64,000 nucleotides of DNA from Solibacillus sp. FSL H8-0523 (GTDB lineage: Bacteria > Bacillota > Bacilli > Bacillales_A > Planococcaceae): positions 2,108,001-2,172,000 of the forward strand of contig NZ_CP150291.1 of NCBI RefSeq assembly GCF_038051985.1. Direction: 5' to 3'. The first letter of the stretch is position 1. Each line of letters opens with the position of its first letter. Shown here one piece after another: positions 8,998 through 17,080 of this stretch. The position numbers and the translations under genes were made by a program. Below the pieces are notes generated by a model, which saw nothing but the letters and a program-made list of their open reading frames with translations, searched no databases and was not told the origin of the DNA.

Positions 8998-9014
8998 GAA
9001 ACATCATATGGACG

Positions 9015-9055
9015 AAACCGATTTTCCCAAATACAAGGAGAGAATCGGTTTTTTT
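9015..9055 (+). terminator. Terminator after the P-loop gene
   Basis: AAACCGATT pairs with AATCGGTTT and is followed by a T run. Confidence 0.8.
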
Positions 9056-9188
9056 ATATTATTAAGGGACAAGGCAAAAGCAGACCAATCCTTACCTAAC
9101 AGCGCGATGTTAAAAAGAATATTTTAAATTTTCTTACAAATTATTGTGTTTTTGGTTAAATAATTATATTCTACTAATACATGAATAT

Positions 9189-9199
9189 TGGTTGTACCA
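9189..9199. promoter_or_regulatory. FadR/GntR-type operator 1 of the TRAP operon
   Basis: TGGTTGTACCA matches the FadR-subfamily consensus T-N-GT-N3-AC-N-A at every fixed position and is a perfect palindrome extended by T/A to 13 bases. It lies about 40 bases before the first gene of an operon whose last gene is a FadR-type regulator, so autoregulation and operon control are likely. Confidence 0.75.
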
Positions 9200-9208
9200 A
9201 TTAACTTG

Positions 9209-9219
9209 TGGTTTAACCA
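9209..9219. promoter_or_regulatory. FadR/GntR-type operator 2 of the TRAP operon
   Basis: TGGTTTAACCA again fits T-N-GT-N3-AC-N-A with perfect dyad symmetry. Its centre is 20 bases from that of operator 1, about two turns of the helix, so two dimers could bind the same DNA face. It lies just upstream of the GGAGGAG ribosome binding site at 9230-9236. Confidence 0.75.
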
Positions 9220-9240
9220 ATACAGCATAGGAGGAGAAAT

Positions 9241-10605
9241 ATGATTTACATTGACCAGTTACAGCTACTACTATCAAATGAACAAGTAACAACGAATGCC
9301 GTATTACTTGAACAACACGGAAAAGACGAATCCTACCATGAACCACATCTACCTGATGTTGTCGTGTTCCCAAAAACGTCTGAAGAAATCAGTAAAGTTT
9401 TGGCATTTGCAAATGAAAATCGAATTCCCGTCGTTCCATTTGGACTTGGGACAAGCTTAGAAGGACATATCATTCCATATAACGGAGGAATTTCACTTGA
9501 TTTGTCACTAATGAGTGCCGTTCTTGAAGTGCGTTCTGACGATTTTTTAGTAAAGGTCCAACCAGGTGTTACACGCAGTCAATTAAATAAAGAATTAAAG
9601 AAACATGGCTTATTTTTCTCGGTCGATCCAGGAGCCGATGCCACACTTGGGGGCATGGCGGCGACCAATGCGAGTGGTACGACTTCTGTTCGTTACGGCA
9701 TCATGCGAGATCAAGTGCGTGATTTAGAAGTGGTGTTAGCCAATGGCGACATCATACATACAGGTGGATTAGCGGCAAAATCATCTTCTGGCTATCATTT
9801 GAATGGGTTGTTAATTGGTTCAGAAGGTACTTTAGGTGTGATAACAGAATTAACATTACGCGTTTATGGCATACCTGAAAAAGTGGTGGCTGGTCGCGCT
9901 ACCTTTACAACAGTGCAGCAAGCAGTTGACTCGGTTGTGGCATTAAAGCAAGCAGGCATTCCAATGGCACGTATTGAACTCGTTGATCAACGTAGTATTG
10001 AGCAAGTCAATGTAGCGAGTGGGTCTACGTTTGCAGAAACACCAACACTATTTTTAGAATTCCATGGCAACGAAGCGGGATTAGCGTCCGATGTGGCATT
10101 TGCAACCGAGCTACTCGATGATAACGGCTGTCTCGACATTCAATTCGAGCAAGATGAACGCAACCGCAACCAACTTTGGGAGCTTCGTCATAACTTAGCC
10201 TATACGTACATTCACAGCGCACCTAAAAAGAGATTGATGACAACAGATGTTGTTGTTCCAATCAATTCCTTACCAGAGGCAATTGAAAATTCCCGTGCAA
10301 AAATTGAAAGTTTGCAAATTGATGCAGGGATTGTTGGTCACGTGGGAGACGGCAACTACCATATTATCTTAATGGTCGATATGAATGATTCAGCCGACAT
10401 TGCCCGCGCCAAACAATTAAATGAACATGTTGTGGAGTTTGCGCTCTCACTTGGCGGTACTTGTACAGGGGAGCACGGAGTGGGTGTCGGAAAAGCAAAA
10501 TACCAGCAACAAGAACATGGATTAGCCTATAACTGGATGAAAGAAATTAAAAAATTACTGGATCCAAATAACATTTTAAATCCAGGCAAAATTTTTATTG
10601 ATTAG
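9241..10605 (+). CDS. FAD-linked 2-hydroxyacid dehydrogenase (GlcD / D-lactate dehydrogenase family)
   Basis: Residues about 35-215 form a PCMH-type FAD-binding domain: VVPFGLGTSLEGH, SVDPGADATLGGMAATNASG, and a GSEGTLGVITE motif. The rest is the FAD-oxidase C-terminal domain, with HVGDGNYH and GTCTGEHGVGVGK carrying the metal- and substrate-binding histidines. Such enzymes oxidise glycolate, D-lactate or related 2-hydroxy acids to keto acids and pass electrons on. It lacks the iron-sulfur partner GlcF, so it resembles stand-alone D-lactate dehydrogenases. It is the first gene of an operon with a TRAP transporter, which probably imports its substrate. Confidence 0.9.
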   Translation: MIYIDQLQLLLSNEQVTTNAVLLEQHGKDESYHEPHLPDVVVFPKTSEEISKVLAFANENRIPVVPFGLGTSLEGHIIPYNGGISLDLSLMSAVLEVRSDDFLVKVQPGVTRSQLNKELKKHGLFFSVDPGADATLGGMAATNASGTTSVRYGIMRDQVRDLEVVLANGDIIHTGGLAAKSSSGYHLNGLLIGSEGTLGVITELTLRVYGIPEKVVAGRATFTTVQQAVDSVVALKQAGIPMARIELVDQRSIEQVNVASGSTFAETPTLFLEFHGNEAGLASDVAFATELLDDNGCLDIQFEQDERNRNQLWELRHNLAYTYIHSAPKKRLMTTDVVVPINSLPEAIENSRAKIESLQIDAGIVGHVGDGNYHIILMVDMNDSADIARAKQLNEHVVEFALSLGGTCTGEHGVGVGKAKYQQQEHGLAYNWMKEIKKLLDPNNILNPGKIFID

Positions 10606-10616
10606 GGGAAATGGCG

Positions 10617-11597
10617 ATGAAGAGAATTGTTCGCATGATTGGAGTTATTTGTAGCATCATGCTGCTTAGCGCTTGTACAAGTTCCACGGAAAAAGAACAG
10701 TATGTGTTATATGCTGGCCACTCGCTCGCTGAAGACCATCCGTTTGAAGCCGCAATGCAAGAGCTAGCAAAGCGTGTCGAGGAACGTACAGAGGGACGTG
10801 TGGTCATTGAGACATTCCCGCTTAGTCAGCTCGGTGCAGAGCGTGAATTAATCGAAGGGTTAATGCTCGGCTCCGTCGATATGATGGTATCGACATCAGG
10901 TCCACTCATTAACTTTGTTTCAGATTTTGGGGTGTTAGATTTACCGTTTTTATTCAATAACCGTGAAGCGGCCGTTCAAATTTTGGAAGGCGAAATCGGT
11001 GATGAATTATTTGCACAATTGCGTGATGAAGGCATCGTCGGATTATCTTGGGGTGAAAACGGTTTCCGTCATGTTACGAATAGTGTAAAGCCGATTGAAA
11101 CACCAGAAGATTTAAAGGGGCTGTCATTACGTGTTCAAGAAAATAAAGTATTTATTGATGCCTTCAAACAATTAGGAGCCAATGCCTCTCCAATGGCTTG
11201 GACAGAAGCGTTAACCGCGCTTCAATCAGGGGTAGTCGATGGACAGGAAAATCCGATTTTAGTTATTGATAGCTATAAATTATACGATTCTGGACAAACC
11301 CATATGACACTTACAGGCCATTCCTATTCTTCAGCAGTATTTATGATGAGTGAGCATGCCTATAATCGGTTACCAGAAGATTTACGTCAAATTGTTTATG
11401 AAGAAGGACAAAAAATTGGCGCCTACGAACGTGAGCTTGTAATCGATAAAGAACAAGAAACACTCGTGCGTTTACAAGAACAGGGCATGGAAGTAGTTGA
11501 ACAGATTGATGTCGGAATATTCCGTGAAAAAATCATGTCCGTCTATGATAGTACAAAAAATCAGCAACTCTTGCAACGTATATTAGAGAAGCAATAA
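10617..11597 (+). CDS. dctP: TRAP transporter substrate-binding lipoprotein DctP
   Basis: The signal peptide ends in a lipobox LLSAC at about residue 19, so the protein is lipid-anchored outside the cell. The mature part is a DctP-type binding protein of 326 residues, with the conserved GHSLAEDHPF opening, the LGAERELIEGL segment, and the family signature LRVQENKVFIDAFKQLGANA with the Arg that salt-bridges the carboxylate of the ligand. ATG at 10617 is preferred because AGGGG is 8 bases upstream; the ATG at 10611 is only two bases from it. The gene lies 11 bases after the dehydrogenase. Predicted ligand: an organic (2-hydroxy) acid. Confidence 0.92.
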   Translation: MKRIVRMIGVICSIMLLSACTSSTEKEQYVLYAGHSLAEDHPFEAAMQELAKRVEERTEGRVVIETFPLSQLGAERELIEGLMLGSVDMMVSTSGPLINFVSDFGVLDLPFLFNNREAAVQILEGEIGDELFAQLRDEGIVGLSWGENGFRHVTNSVKPIETPEDLKGLSLRVQENKVFIDAFKQLGANASPMAWTEALTALQSGVVDGQENPILVIDSYKLYDSGQTHMTLTGHSYSSAVFMMSEHAYNRLPEDLRQIVYEEGQKIGAYERELVIDKEQETLVRLQEQGMEVVEQIDVGIFREKIMSVYDSTKNQQLLQRILEKQ

Positions 11598-11613
11598 GAT
11601 GGGGGAACATTCA

Positions 11614-12081
11614 ATGGGGAAAGTAATCGCAGGAATGAACAAAGTGGTTCATATCCTATTAATACTATTGATGACAACACTTGTAATCGCTGTATTTTGC
11701 CAAATTGTATTTCGTTTTTTCGACAAATCGCTTCCATGGACAGAGGAATTGTCTCGATACGCTATGATTTGGATGACATTTTTAGGTGCAGCCTATGCGG
11801 TCAGTACACGCGCACATATTGGCATGGAATTATTTGTTGAACGTGCACGGGGAGTGACGAAACAAGTATTAATCGTGATAGCTGCGATAATTAGTGGCGT
11901 GTTTTTCGTTATGATGATTGTCAAAGGCTACGAATTATCGATGCGTGTTATGGATCAATCATCCGCCGTACTTCAAATTCCAATGGGACTTGTGTATTTG
12001 ATTATGCCGATTAGTGGGGTTGTGTTATTGATTAATTTACTTCACGTAACCGCAAAAGAACTGAAAGGAGAGATGTCTTAA
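11614..12081 (+). CDS. dctQ: TRAP transporter small permease DctQ
   Basis: This 155-residue protein has four membrane helices and the DctQ-family core FRFFDKSLPWTEELSRYAMI followed by WMTFLGAAYAV and AHIGMELF. DctQ pairs with DctM to form the sodium-driven permease. ATG at 11614 has GGGGGAAC 5-10 bases before it. The stop codon overlaps the start of dctM (TAATG), which implies translational coupling. Confidence 0.92.
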   Translation: MGKVIAGMNKVVHILLILLMTTLVIAVFCQIVFRFFDKSLPWTEELSRYAMIWMTFLGAAYAVSTRAHIGMELFVERARGVTKQVLIVIAAIISGVFFVMMIVKGYELSMRVMDQSSAVLQIPMGLVYLIMPISGVVLLINLLHVTAKELKGEMS

Positions 12082-13349
12082 TGGCGGATATCATTCTTTT
12101 CGTCTTACTACTGGCGTTAATCTTTATTAACGTACCCATTGCGATTGCATTAGCTATGGCTGCTGCAATTTTATTTGTTACGCAAAGTGACATGCCGATT
12201 ATGGCCATTTTTCAGCGCATGTTTAATTCAATTGATTCCTTCCCGTTATTAGCCATTCCATTCTTTATTTTAGCCGGGAAACTAATGGAATCAGGTGGGA
12301 TTTCTCGTCGGTTAATCCATTTAGCACAAGTGATGCTCGGTCGTGTGCGCGGTGGATTGGCGCTCGTCTCAATTATTTCATGTACATTTTTTGCCGCCTT
12401 GTCTGGTTCAGCAGCAGCGACGACAGCAGCTGTTGGGGCGATTATGATTCCTGCAATGGTAAAAAAGGGGTATGATAAAAACTTTTCAACTGCGATTCAA
12501 GCTGCAGGTGGAACAATCGGCGTAATTATTCCTCCAAGTGTACCGCTCGTGTTGTTTGGGGTAACAGCAGGCGTTTCAATTAGCGATTTATTTTTAGCTG
12601 GGATTATTCCAGGGGTGTTTGTTACAGGAGCCTTACTTGTTCTTGTCTACATTATTTCGATCATCAAAGGCTACGGTGGTGGTGAAAAATATAATGCAAA
12701 GGAATTTTTCATTGCCTTAAAAGATTCAATTTTAGCACTGATGATGCCAGTTATTATTTTAGGTGGAATTTATAGTGGGCTATTTACGGCAACAGAAGCC
12801 GCGCTCGTAGCCGTAGTGTACGGGATGATTGTTGGGGTGTTCATTTACCGTGAAATTACACTAAAAGATTTATATCGTATTTTCTCTTCTGCTACGATTA
12901 TGAGTGCATCGATTTTATTCATTATCGCAGGCGCATCCATTTTTGCTTATTATTTAACGCGCGAACGCATTCCGATGCAAATTACAGAAGCCCTTTTAAG
13001 TATTACGGATAATTGGATTATCGCATTACTAATTATTAACTTGATTTTATTAATAGTCGGCACATTTATGGAAACAGCTGCTGCAATTCTAATTTTAACG
13101 CCGATTTTAGCACCCGTTGCCGCTGCGCTTGGGATTGATCTTGTTCATTTTGGTATTATTATGATTGTCAATTTAGCAATTGGTTACATTACGCCACCAG
13201 TTGGGTTAAACTTATTTGTAGCAAACAAAATTGCTGGCACGAAATTCGAGGGCGTTGTCCGGGCAATCATTCCCTTTATTTGCGTGATGATTTTGTGTGT
13301 CCTTATTATTTCATTTGTTCCAGCGCTTAGCTTATTTTTAGTAAAATAA
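12081..13349 (+). CDS. dctM: TRAP transporter large permease DctM
   Basis: A 422-residue protein with about 12 membrane helices. Family motifs are FPLLAIPFFILAGKLMESGG, the SGSAAATTAAVGAIMIPAM hairpin region, GGTIGVIIPPSVPLVLFG, and a late IGYITPPVGLNLFVA motif. It is the sodium-coupled transport subunit. Its start overlaps the dctQ stop, and AAAGGAGAG precedes it. Confidence 0.94.
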   Translation: MADIILFVLLLALIFINVPIAIALAMAAAILFVTQSDMPIMAIFQRMFNSIDSFPLLAIPFFILAGKLMESGGISRRLIHLAQVMLGRVRGGLALVSIISCTFFAALSGSAAATTAAVGAIMIPAMVKKGYDKNFSTAIQAAGGTIGVIIPPSVPLVLFGVTAGVSISDLFLAGIIPGVFVTGALLVLVYIISIIKGYGGGEKYNAKEFFIALKDSILALMMPVIILGGIYSGLFTATEAALVAVVYGMIVGVFIYREITLKDLYRIFSSATIMSASILFIIAGASIFAYYLTRERIPMQITEALLSITDNWIIALLIINLILLIVGTFMETAAAILILTPILAPVAAALGIDLVHFGIIMIVNLAIGYITPPVGLNLFVANKIAGTKFEGVVRAIIPFICVMILCVLIISFVPALSLFLVK

Positions 13350-13364
13350 AGAGGTGTGCGTACA

Positions 13365-14069
13365 TTGACTACATCGACGAAGCAAAAAGTGTACGAAATG
13401 GTGTTTCAAGAAATTCAACAGGATATTTTAGCCGGAAGATACGAAATGGGCGAAAAATTGCCATCTGAACGAGCACTTGCGATTCGCTATCAAGTAAGTC
13501 GTAATTCCATTCGTGAGGCAATACGCTTACTTGAGTTAAGAAATCTTGTTGAAATCAAACATGGGGACGGCACGTTTATCAAAAACATTTCCATTCAAAG
13601 TACAAAAAACGAACTGGTCCATGTTCTTGAAAATACCGATAAAACAAGCATATATGAAATGCTTGAACTACGTTATATTTTAGAATCACAATGTGCTTTT
13701 CTTGCGGCATTGCGTGCAAATACGCAAGATTTCGAAAAAATAGCCAACTCACTTGAAATGATGAAAGCAGCGAAGGCAGATGAAAAGCTTGGGATACAGG
13801 CAGATCTTAGCTTTCACATTGCAATTGCTGAAGCCACTCATAATCAAGTGTTAGTAGAATTAATTGCTTCGCTAATGCCGCATATACGTAATACAATCGA
13901 AGTAACGCGTAACTATCGACTTGCTGAAAATAAAAATATTTGTTCCACATTCGATGAGCATAAGCAAATCTATCTTGCGATTAGTCGTGGTGACAGTGAG
14001 CAAGCAAAAACATTAATGGAAAACCATATCCGTACAATTCGCGAAGAATTATCAGAACGATTGCTTTAA
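13365..14069 (+). CDS. GntR-family transcriptional regulator, FadR subfamily
   Basis: Residues 10-75 form a winged helix of the GntR type (GRYEMGEKLPSERALAIRYQ, then SRNSIREAIRLLELRNLVEI and the wing GDGTFI). Residues about 95-230 form an FCD ligand-binding domain with the metal/ligand residues Asp and His in ADLSFHIAIAEATHN, a PHIRNT histidine, and FDEHKQIYLAI. FadR-subfamily members such as LldR and GlcC sense organic acids. TTG at 13365 has GAGGTG 8 bases upstream; the GTG at 13356 overlaps that site. It is the last gene of the operon and should bind the two operators at 9189-9219. Confidence 0.9.
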   Translation: MTTSTKQKVYEMVFQEIQQDILAGRYEMGEKLPSERALAIRYQVSRNSIREAIRLLELRNLVEIKHGDGTFIKNISIQSTKNELVHVLENTDKTSIYEMLELRYILESQCAFLAALRANTQDFEKIANSLEMMKAAKADEKLGIQADLSFHIAIAEATHNQVLVELIASLMPHIRNTIEVTRNYRLAENKNICSTFDEHKQIYLAISRGDSEQAKTLMENHIRTIREELSERLL

Positions 14070-14112
14070 AAAATGCCCGACAAGTGTTGAAATTACTCGT
14101 CGGGCATTTTTT
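14068..14112. terminator. Bidirectional terminator between the TRAP operon and the crotonase gene
   Basis: AAAAAATGCCCGAC pairs perfectly with GTCGGGCATTTTTT. It serves both convergent transcripts. Confidence 0.9.
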
Positions 14113-14908
14113 ATTTTATTTTACGTGTAAACTGAGGCTGGCGTTTTTCAACAAAGGCACGCACACCTTCAGCAAAGTCTGTTTGAGAAACGAATGGTGT
14201 CGAACCTTCCCATAAGGCAGGTGTTGAATCCACACATTCTTTAACTGCACGTTTTACAGCAAGCAGCGAGTCCGGGGACATCCCCGCAACAAGTTTCCCC
14301 ATACGAATCGCAAAACGGTTCAAGTCTTTTTCGGCTACAAGATAGTTTAACATGCCCGCTTTGTACGCTTCTTCAGCTTTATACATACGACCGGTAAAGA
14401 CAAAATCCTTCGTTGCGGCAGGGCCAACTAAGTCCACTAAGCGCTTAGCGAATTTATTGTTTAATGTAATACCTAACTTTCCAACTGGAATCCCCATTTT
14501 CGCATTATCCGAGCCAATTCGAATATCACAGGCAAGTGCTAGCTCTAAACCAGCCCCCATAGCAGGGCCATTAATGACACCGATTACAGGAATCGGTAAG
14601 TTTTCGATTGTTGAAATCGTACGCTCCATATGTATGAACGCTTCTTCGGCTTTGTCTAATGAAATCGAGTTAAATTCCTTAATATCTGAGCCAGCCGTAA
14701 AGTTTTCACCTGAGCCGCGCAGCAGCAATACTTTGTTTTTCGGATTTTCTAATGTGCTTTGTGCGATTTTTGCGAGTTGATCCCACATGTTTGCTGTTAG
14801 TGCATTTTTTAATTGTGGACGATGAATCGTAATAATCGCGAGCCCAGCTGTTTCTTGATAAATAATCTTTGCTTCTTCGGCTTCAAGTCTTGTCGTACGT
14901 ACTTGCAT
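14111..14908 (-). CDS. Enoyl-CoA hydratase/isomerase (crotonase) family protein
   Basis: The crotonase fold is clear: IITIHRPQLKNALTANM, the oxyanion segment GENFTAGSDIKEF, and the second oxyanion-hole region VINGPAMGAGLELALACDI. The first catalytic glutamate of hydratases (in GLELAL) is present. The second falls in GIPVGKLG, where hydratases have GxPE, and is replaced by Val. Plain enoyl-CoA hydration is therefore doubtful; isomerase, hydrolase or lyase chemistry is possible. The start ATG has AGGGGGA upstream. It is a lone gene convergent with the TRAP operon and not visibly linked to it. Confidence 0.85.
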   Translation of the reverse strand: MQVRTTRLEAEEAKIIYQETAGLAIITIHRPQLKNALTANMWDQLAKIAQSTLENPKNKVLLLRGSGENFTAGSDIKEFNSISLDKAEEAFIHMERTISTIENLPIPVIGVINGPAMGAGLELALACDIRIGSDNAKMGIPVGKLGITLNNKFAKRLVDLVGPAATKDFVFTGRMYKAEEAYKAGMLNYLVAEKDLNRFAIRMGKLVAGMSPDSLLAVKRAVKECVDSTPALWEGSTPFVSQTDFAEGVRAFVEKRQPQFTRKIK

Positions 14909-15078
14909 TATATTTCCCCCTAAATCACCATTTACCGCTCATTATAGCCTATTACGCGAAGAAGTGACATGCAATTTAGAATTTTCGAGTAAAAATGAGC
15001 GTGATATAGCTAATTTAATCTTACTATAGTAAGATAGTGCTTTTCACATGTTACAATAGAAGAAAGGAGCGGATCTCG

Positions 15079-15948
15079 ATGTTGGATGTTTTAGCACATG
15101 TAAAGGCATTTGAAGCCTATTTGAAATCGTTAAATCGATCGGTTCATACCGTCAAACAATATACAATTGACGCCAATCAATTTGCGTCAATCACTAAAAA
15201 TAGCGCGGATCTCGATGAAGCATTACAGCGCTATACGTCAGAAATTCAAGAAACGTATACATCCGTAAATTCAATCAATCGTAAGTATGCCGCAATACGC
15301 CAATTTTTAGGATTTTTACAAACGCGCGGTGTAATTGGTGTATATGATTCTCTTCTTTTGCAAAAGCTAGCAAAGGAACAAACCGCGCTGAACGTATTAA
15401 CGACGAAGCAATTGAAGCAGGCACTCCATTTTTGGCCGCATCAATTCGACATCGCATTACATGAAGAACATGCTTGGCTTGCGCTTCGTAATACCGCGAT
15501 TACTTATACAATTGCCGAACTCGCGATTAAACCAGCAGAGCTTGTTCGTATGCAGTGGAAGCATGTCGATGAGGAAACGAATGAACTTACGGTGATTTCT
15601 TCTAAATCTTATCGCATTTTACTGCTATCCAAGGAGCTTATTGCACTATTACAGCGCTATAAGGAACATACCCATGCCTTTATGCCATTAACGGAGCATT
15701 CGCCGTTCGTTTGGCTAGGTGTAGGTAATAAACTTGGCGAACCAATCAGTGTGAAAACAATCGAGCGAATTTTTAAAGCGATGTCAGAACAACTTGGTAT
15801 TAAAGTTACCGCAACGAATTTGCGTTATCAGGCGATTTTAAAGGAAATAAACGAATCTGAGGATGAACAGCTTTTCAGACAATTTGGCTATGCTCGCAAA
15901 TGGGTCCTCAATGAACGTGGACAAAGATTCCCTAAAAACAATGAATAA
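15079..15948 (+). CDS. Tyrosine-recombinase-like protein with a degenerate active site
   Basis: The N-terminal 100 residues look like a SAM-like/core-binding domain of tyrosine recombinases (AFEAYLKSLNRSVHTVKQYT, then YAAIRQFLGFLQTRGV). The C-terminal part keeps the fold pattern but not the catalytic set. The first Arg box reads LAIKPAELVRMQW (Lys for Arg). The HxLRH box reads TNLRY, and the LGH...Y box reads FGYARKWVLNERG with no obvious nucleophilic tyrosine. It is probably a DNA-binding protein without recombinase activity. ATG at 15079 has AAAGGAG upstream. The frame is intact over 289 codons, which argues against a decaying pseudogene. Confidence 0.7.
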   Translation: MLDVLAHVKAFEAYLKSLNRSVHTVKQYTIDANQFASITKNSADLDEALQRYTSEIQETYTSVNSINRKYAAIRQFLGFLQTRGVIGVYDSLLLQKLAKEQTALNVLTTKQLKQALHFWPHQFDIALHEEHAWLALRNTAITYTIAELAIKPAELVRMQWKHVDEETNELTVISSKSYRILLLSKELIALLQRYKEHTHAFMPLTEHSPFVWLGVGNKLGEPISVKTIERIFKAMSEQLGIKVTATNLRYQAILKEINESEDEQLFRQFGYARKWVLNERGQRFPKNNE

Positions 15949-15989
15949 TTATGCTACAATAAGAAAAAAGATTAAAGGGGAAGAGAACA

Positions 15990-16391
15990 ATGGGGATTTC
16001 CATGATGGAAGCGTACGGAATAGAACTTTTAAAATCAAATGGCATACCCTATGAACAAGTATCACAGCAATTCTCCGAAAACAAGATCGATTTACTAATA
16101 GAGGAAAATTTTGATTTTGCCGTATTAAAAACGTTATTTGATACAGATGGCAAAGCTTTTGAACAGGCCTACGCCGGGAACTACACAGTGAAATTCTTAA
16201 CAATTAACGGCTTACGCAATCTTTTACGCATGCGCTTTGGGATTCAGGTGGATGTATACGAAACATTAGAAGCAGGCAATGGGCTTTCTGGTGTACCAGC
16301 TACGGCGGAAACCGAGCAGCAGTTACGTCTTTTAGTATCATCAAATTGGAAGGTGGATCGTCACGGTAATACGTTGACGTTATATGTCTAA
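15990..16391 (+). CDS. Conserved-looking hypothetical protein (133 aa)
   Basis: I do not recognise this family. It is a mixed alpha/beta soluble protein with no signal peptide or membrane helix. The start ATG has AAAGGGGAAGAG about 6 bases upstream. The stop overlaps the start of a 44-codon membrane-protein gene (TAATG), so the two are co-translated. It lies 41 bases after the degenerate recombinase gene and may belong to the same transcript, as no terminator separates them. Confidence 0.6.
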   Translation: MGISMMEAYGIELLKSNGIPYEQVSQQFSENKIDLLIEENFDFAVLKTLFDTDGKAFEQAYAGNYTVKFLTINGLRNLLRMRFGIQVDVYETLEAGNGLSGVPATAETEQQLRLLVSSNWKVDRHGNTLTLYV

Positions 16392-16525
16392 TGGAAGTTA
16401 TTATTCTTTTAATTTTACTGTTTATTTTCATTCCGCTCATCTTTAAAATCGTGAGTAAAGTAGTGAAATTTGCATTAATCATCATCGTGCTTTATATCCT
16501 GTATAAAATGGTAACAGGGCAATAA
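16391..16525 (+). CDS. Small hydrophobic membrane protein (44 aa)
   Basis: The ATG overlaps the stop codon of the preceding gene (TAATG). The 44-residue product has two hydrophobic segments: MEVIILLILLFIFIPLIF, then a short basic turn (KIVSKVVK), then ALIIIVLYILY. It is probably a hairpin of two membrane helices. The function is unknown. A terminator begins two bases after the stop, which supports it as the real last gene of the unit. Confidence 0.65.
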   Translation: MEVIILLILLFIFIPLIFKIVSKVVKFALIIIVLYILYKMVTGQ

Positions 16526-16526
16526 A

Positions 16527-16562
16527 GAAAGCTGCTTCGAGTAATTGCGAAGCAGCTTTTTG
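16527..16562 (+). terminator. Terminator after the 44-aa membrane protein gene
   Basis: AAAGCTGCTTCG pairs with CGAAGCAGCTTTT around an 8-base loop, followed by T-rich sequence. Confidence 0.85.
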
Positions 16563-16868
16563 TTTGTTTTCGGCTAAATTCATCGGCTCATTGTCACGTG
16601 CGCGTACCGATACTTCCGAAAAATGGTAACGCGAAGCAAACTTCGTAATTTGCTCAATCAGTTCCTAAACTATGTCCTTTTCCTTTGAAAGTGATAAAAG
16701 TGAGTTTTATTTAATACCTCAACTAACTTCTTGAAATGAAACTGACGGTAACTAAATGGGTAATAAAATATATAATGACTTTCTACTTGTTGCACATGTT
16801 CACTCCCTCCAAAACTTTTCCCGTAATTTGCTAAAAACAACCCAAAAAACCGCATTCGCGAAATCGAC

Positions 16869-16924
16869 TTCAGACGAATCGAGATGGATAACTACCCACG
16901 GAAGATAATTTCACTTCGTCTGAA
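16869..16924. repeat. Inverted repeat upstream of the recombinase gene
   Basis: TTCAGACGAA (16869-16878) and TTCGTCTGAA (16915-16924) are perfect 10-base inverted repeats separated by 36 bases. TTTTTTATATT follows a few bases later, so a terminator with a long loop is one reading; a protein-binding or recombination site is another. Confidence 0.5.
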
Positions 16925-17006
16925 TGCAATTTTTTATATTAGGAACATACGTTCTCAAAACAGGCGAATTTACGTGCCTTTTTACCTCAAAAACACTGAT
17001 TTCACG

Positions 17007-17042
17007 AAAAACGTTCCCAAATACATATTTGGGAACGTTTTT
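17007..17042. terminator. Near-perfect 36-base palindrome (terminator or recombination core site)
   Basis: Two 17-base arms pair perfectly around a two-base centre (CA). They read AAAACGTTCCCAAATA on the left and the reverse complement on the right, with A and T runs outside. This fits a bidirectional terminator. It also fits the layout of a tyrosine-recombinase core (arms AACGTTCCCAA and TTGGGAACGTT around the 8-base ATACATAT), and it lies just upstream of such a recombinase gene. Confidence 0.65.
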
Positions 17043-17044
17043 TA

Positions 17045-17053
17045 TGCTATAAT
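17045..17053 (+). promoter_or_regulatory. Extended -10 promoter element for the recombinase gene
   Basis: TGCTATAAT is a perfect extended -10 element, 27 bases before the ATG at 17081. The -35 region would fall inside the palindrome at 17007-17042, so a protein bound to the palindrome could control transcription. Confidence 0.6.
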
Positions 17054-17080
17054 TAGCCTTAGAAAAGGGGAATCCAGTCT

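Larger units (their letters stand above)
16563..17080. other. Repeat-rich intergenic region before the recombinase gene
   Basis: About 520 bases lack a convincing gene. On the minus strand, the bases just right of the terminator (about 16560-16660) read as an open frame resembling protein (ITKFASRYHFSEVSVRARDN) with no start, so a remnant of a gene tail is possible. The right half carries two inverted repeats, listed separately. Confidence 0.4.

Noticed and set aside
16670-16855. A 61-codon frame on the minus strand
   Set aside because: No ribosome binding site and a composition unlike neighbouring proteins. It lies in a repeat-rich spacer.
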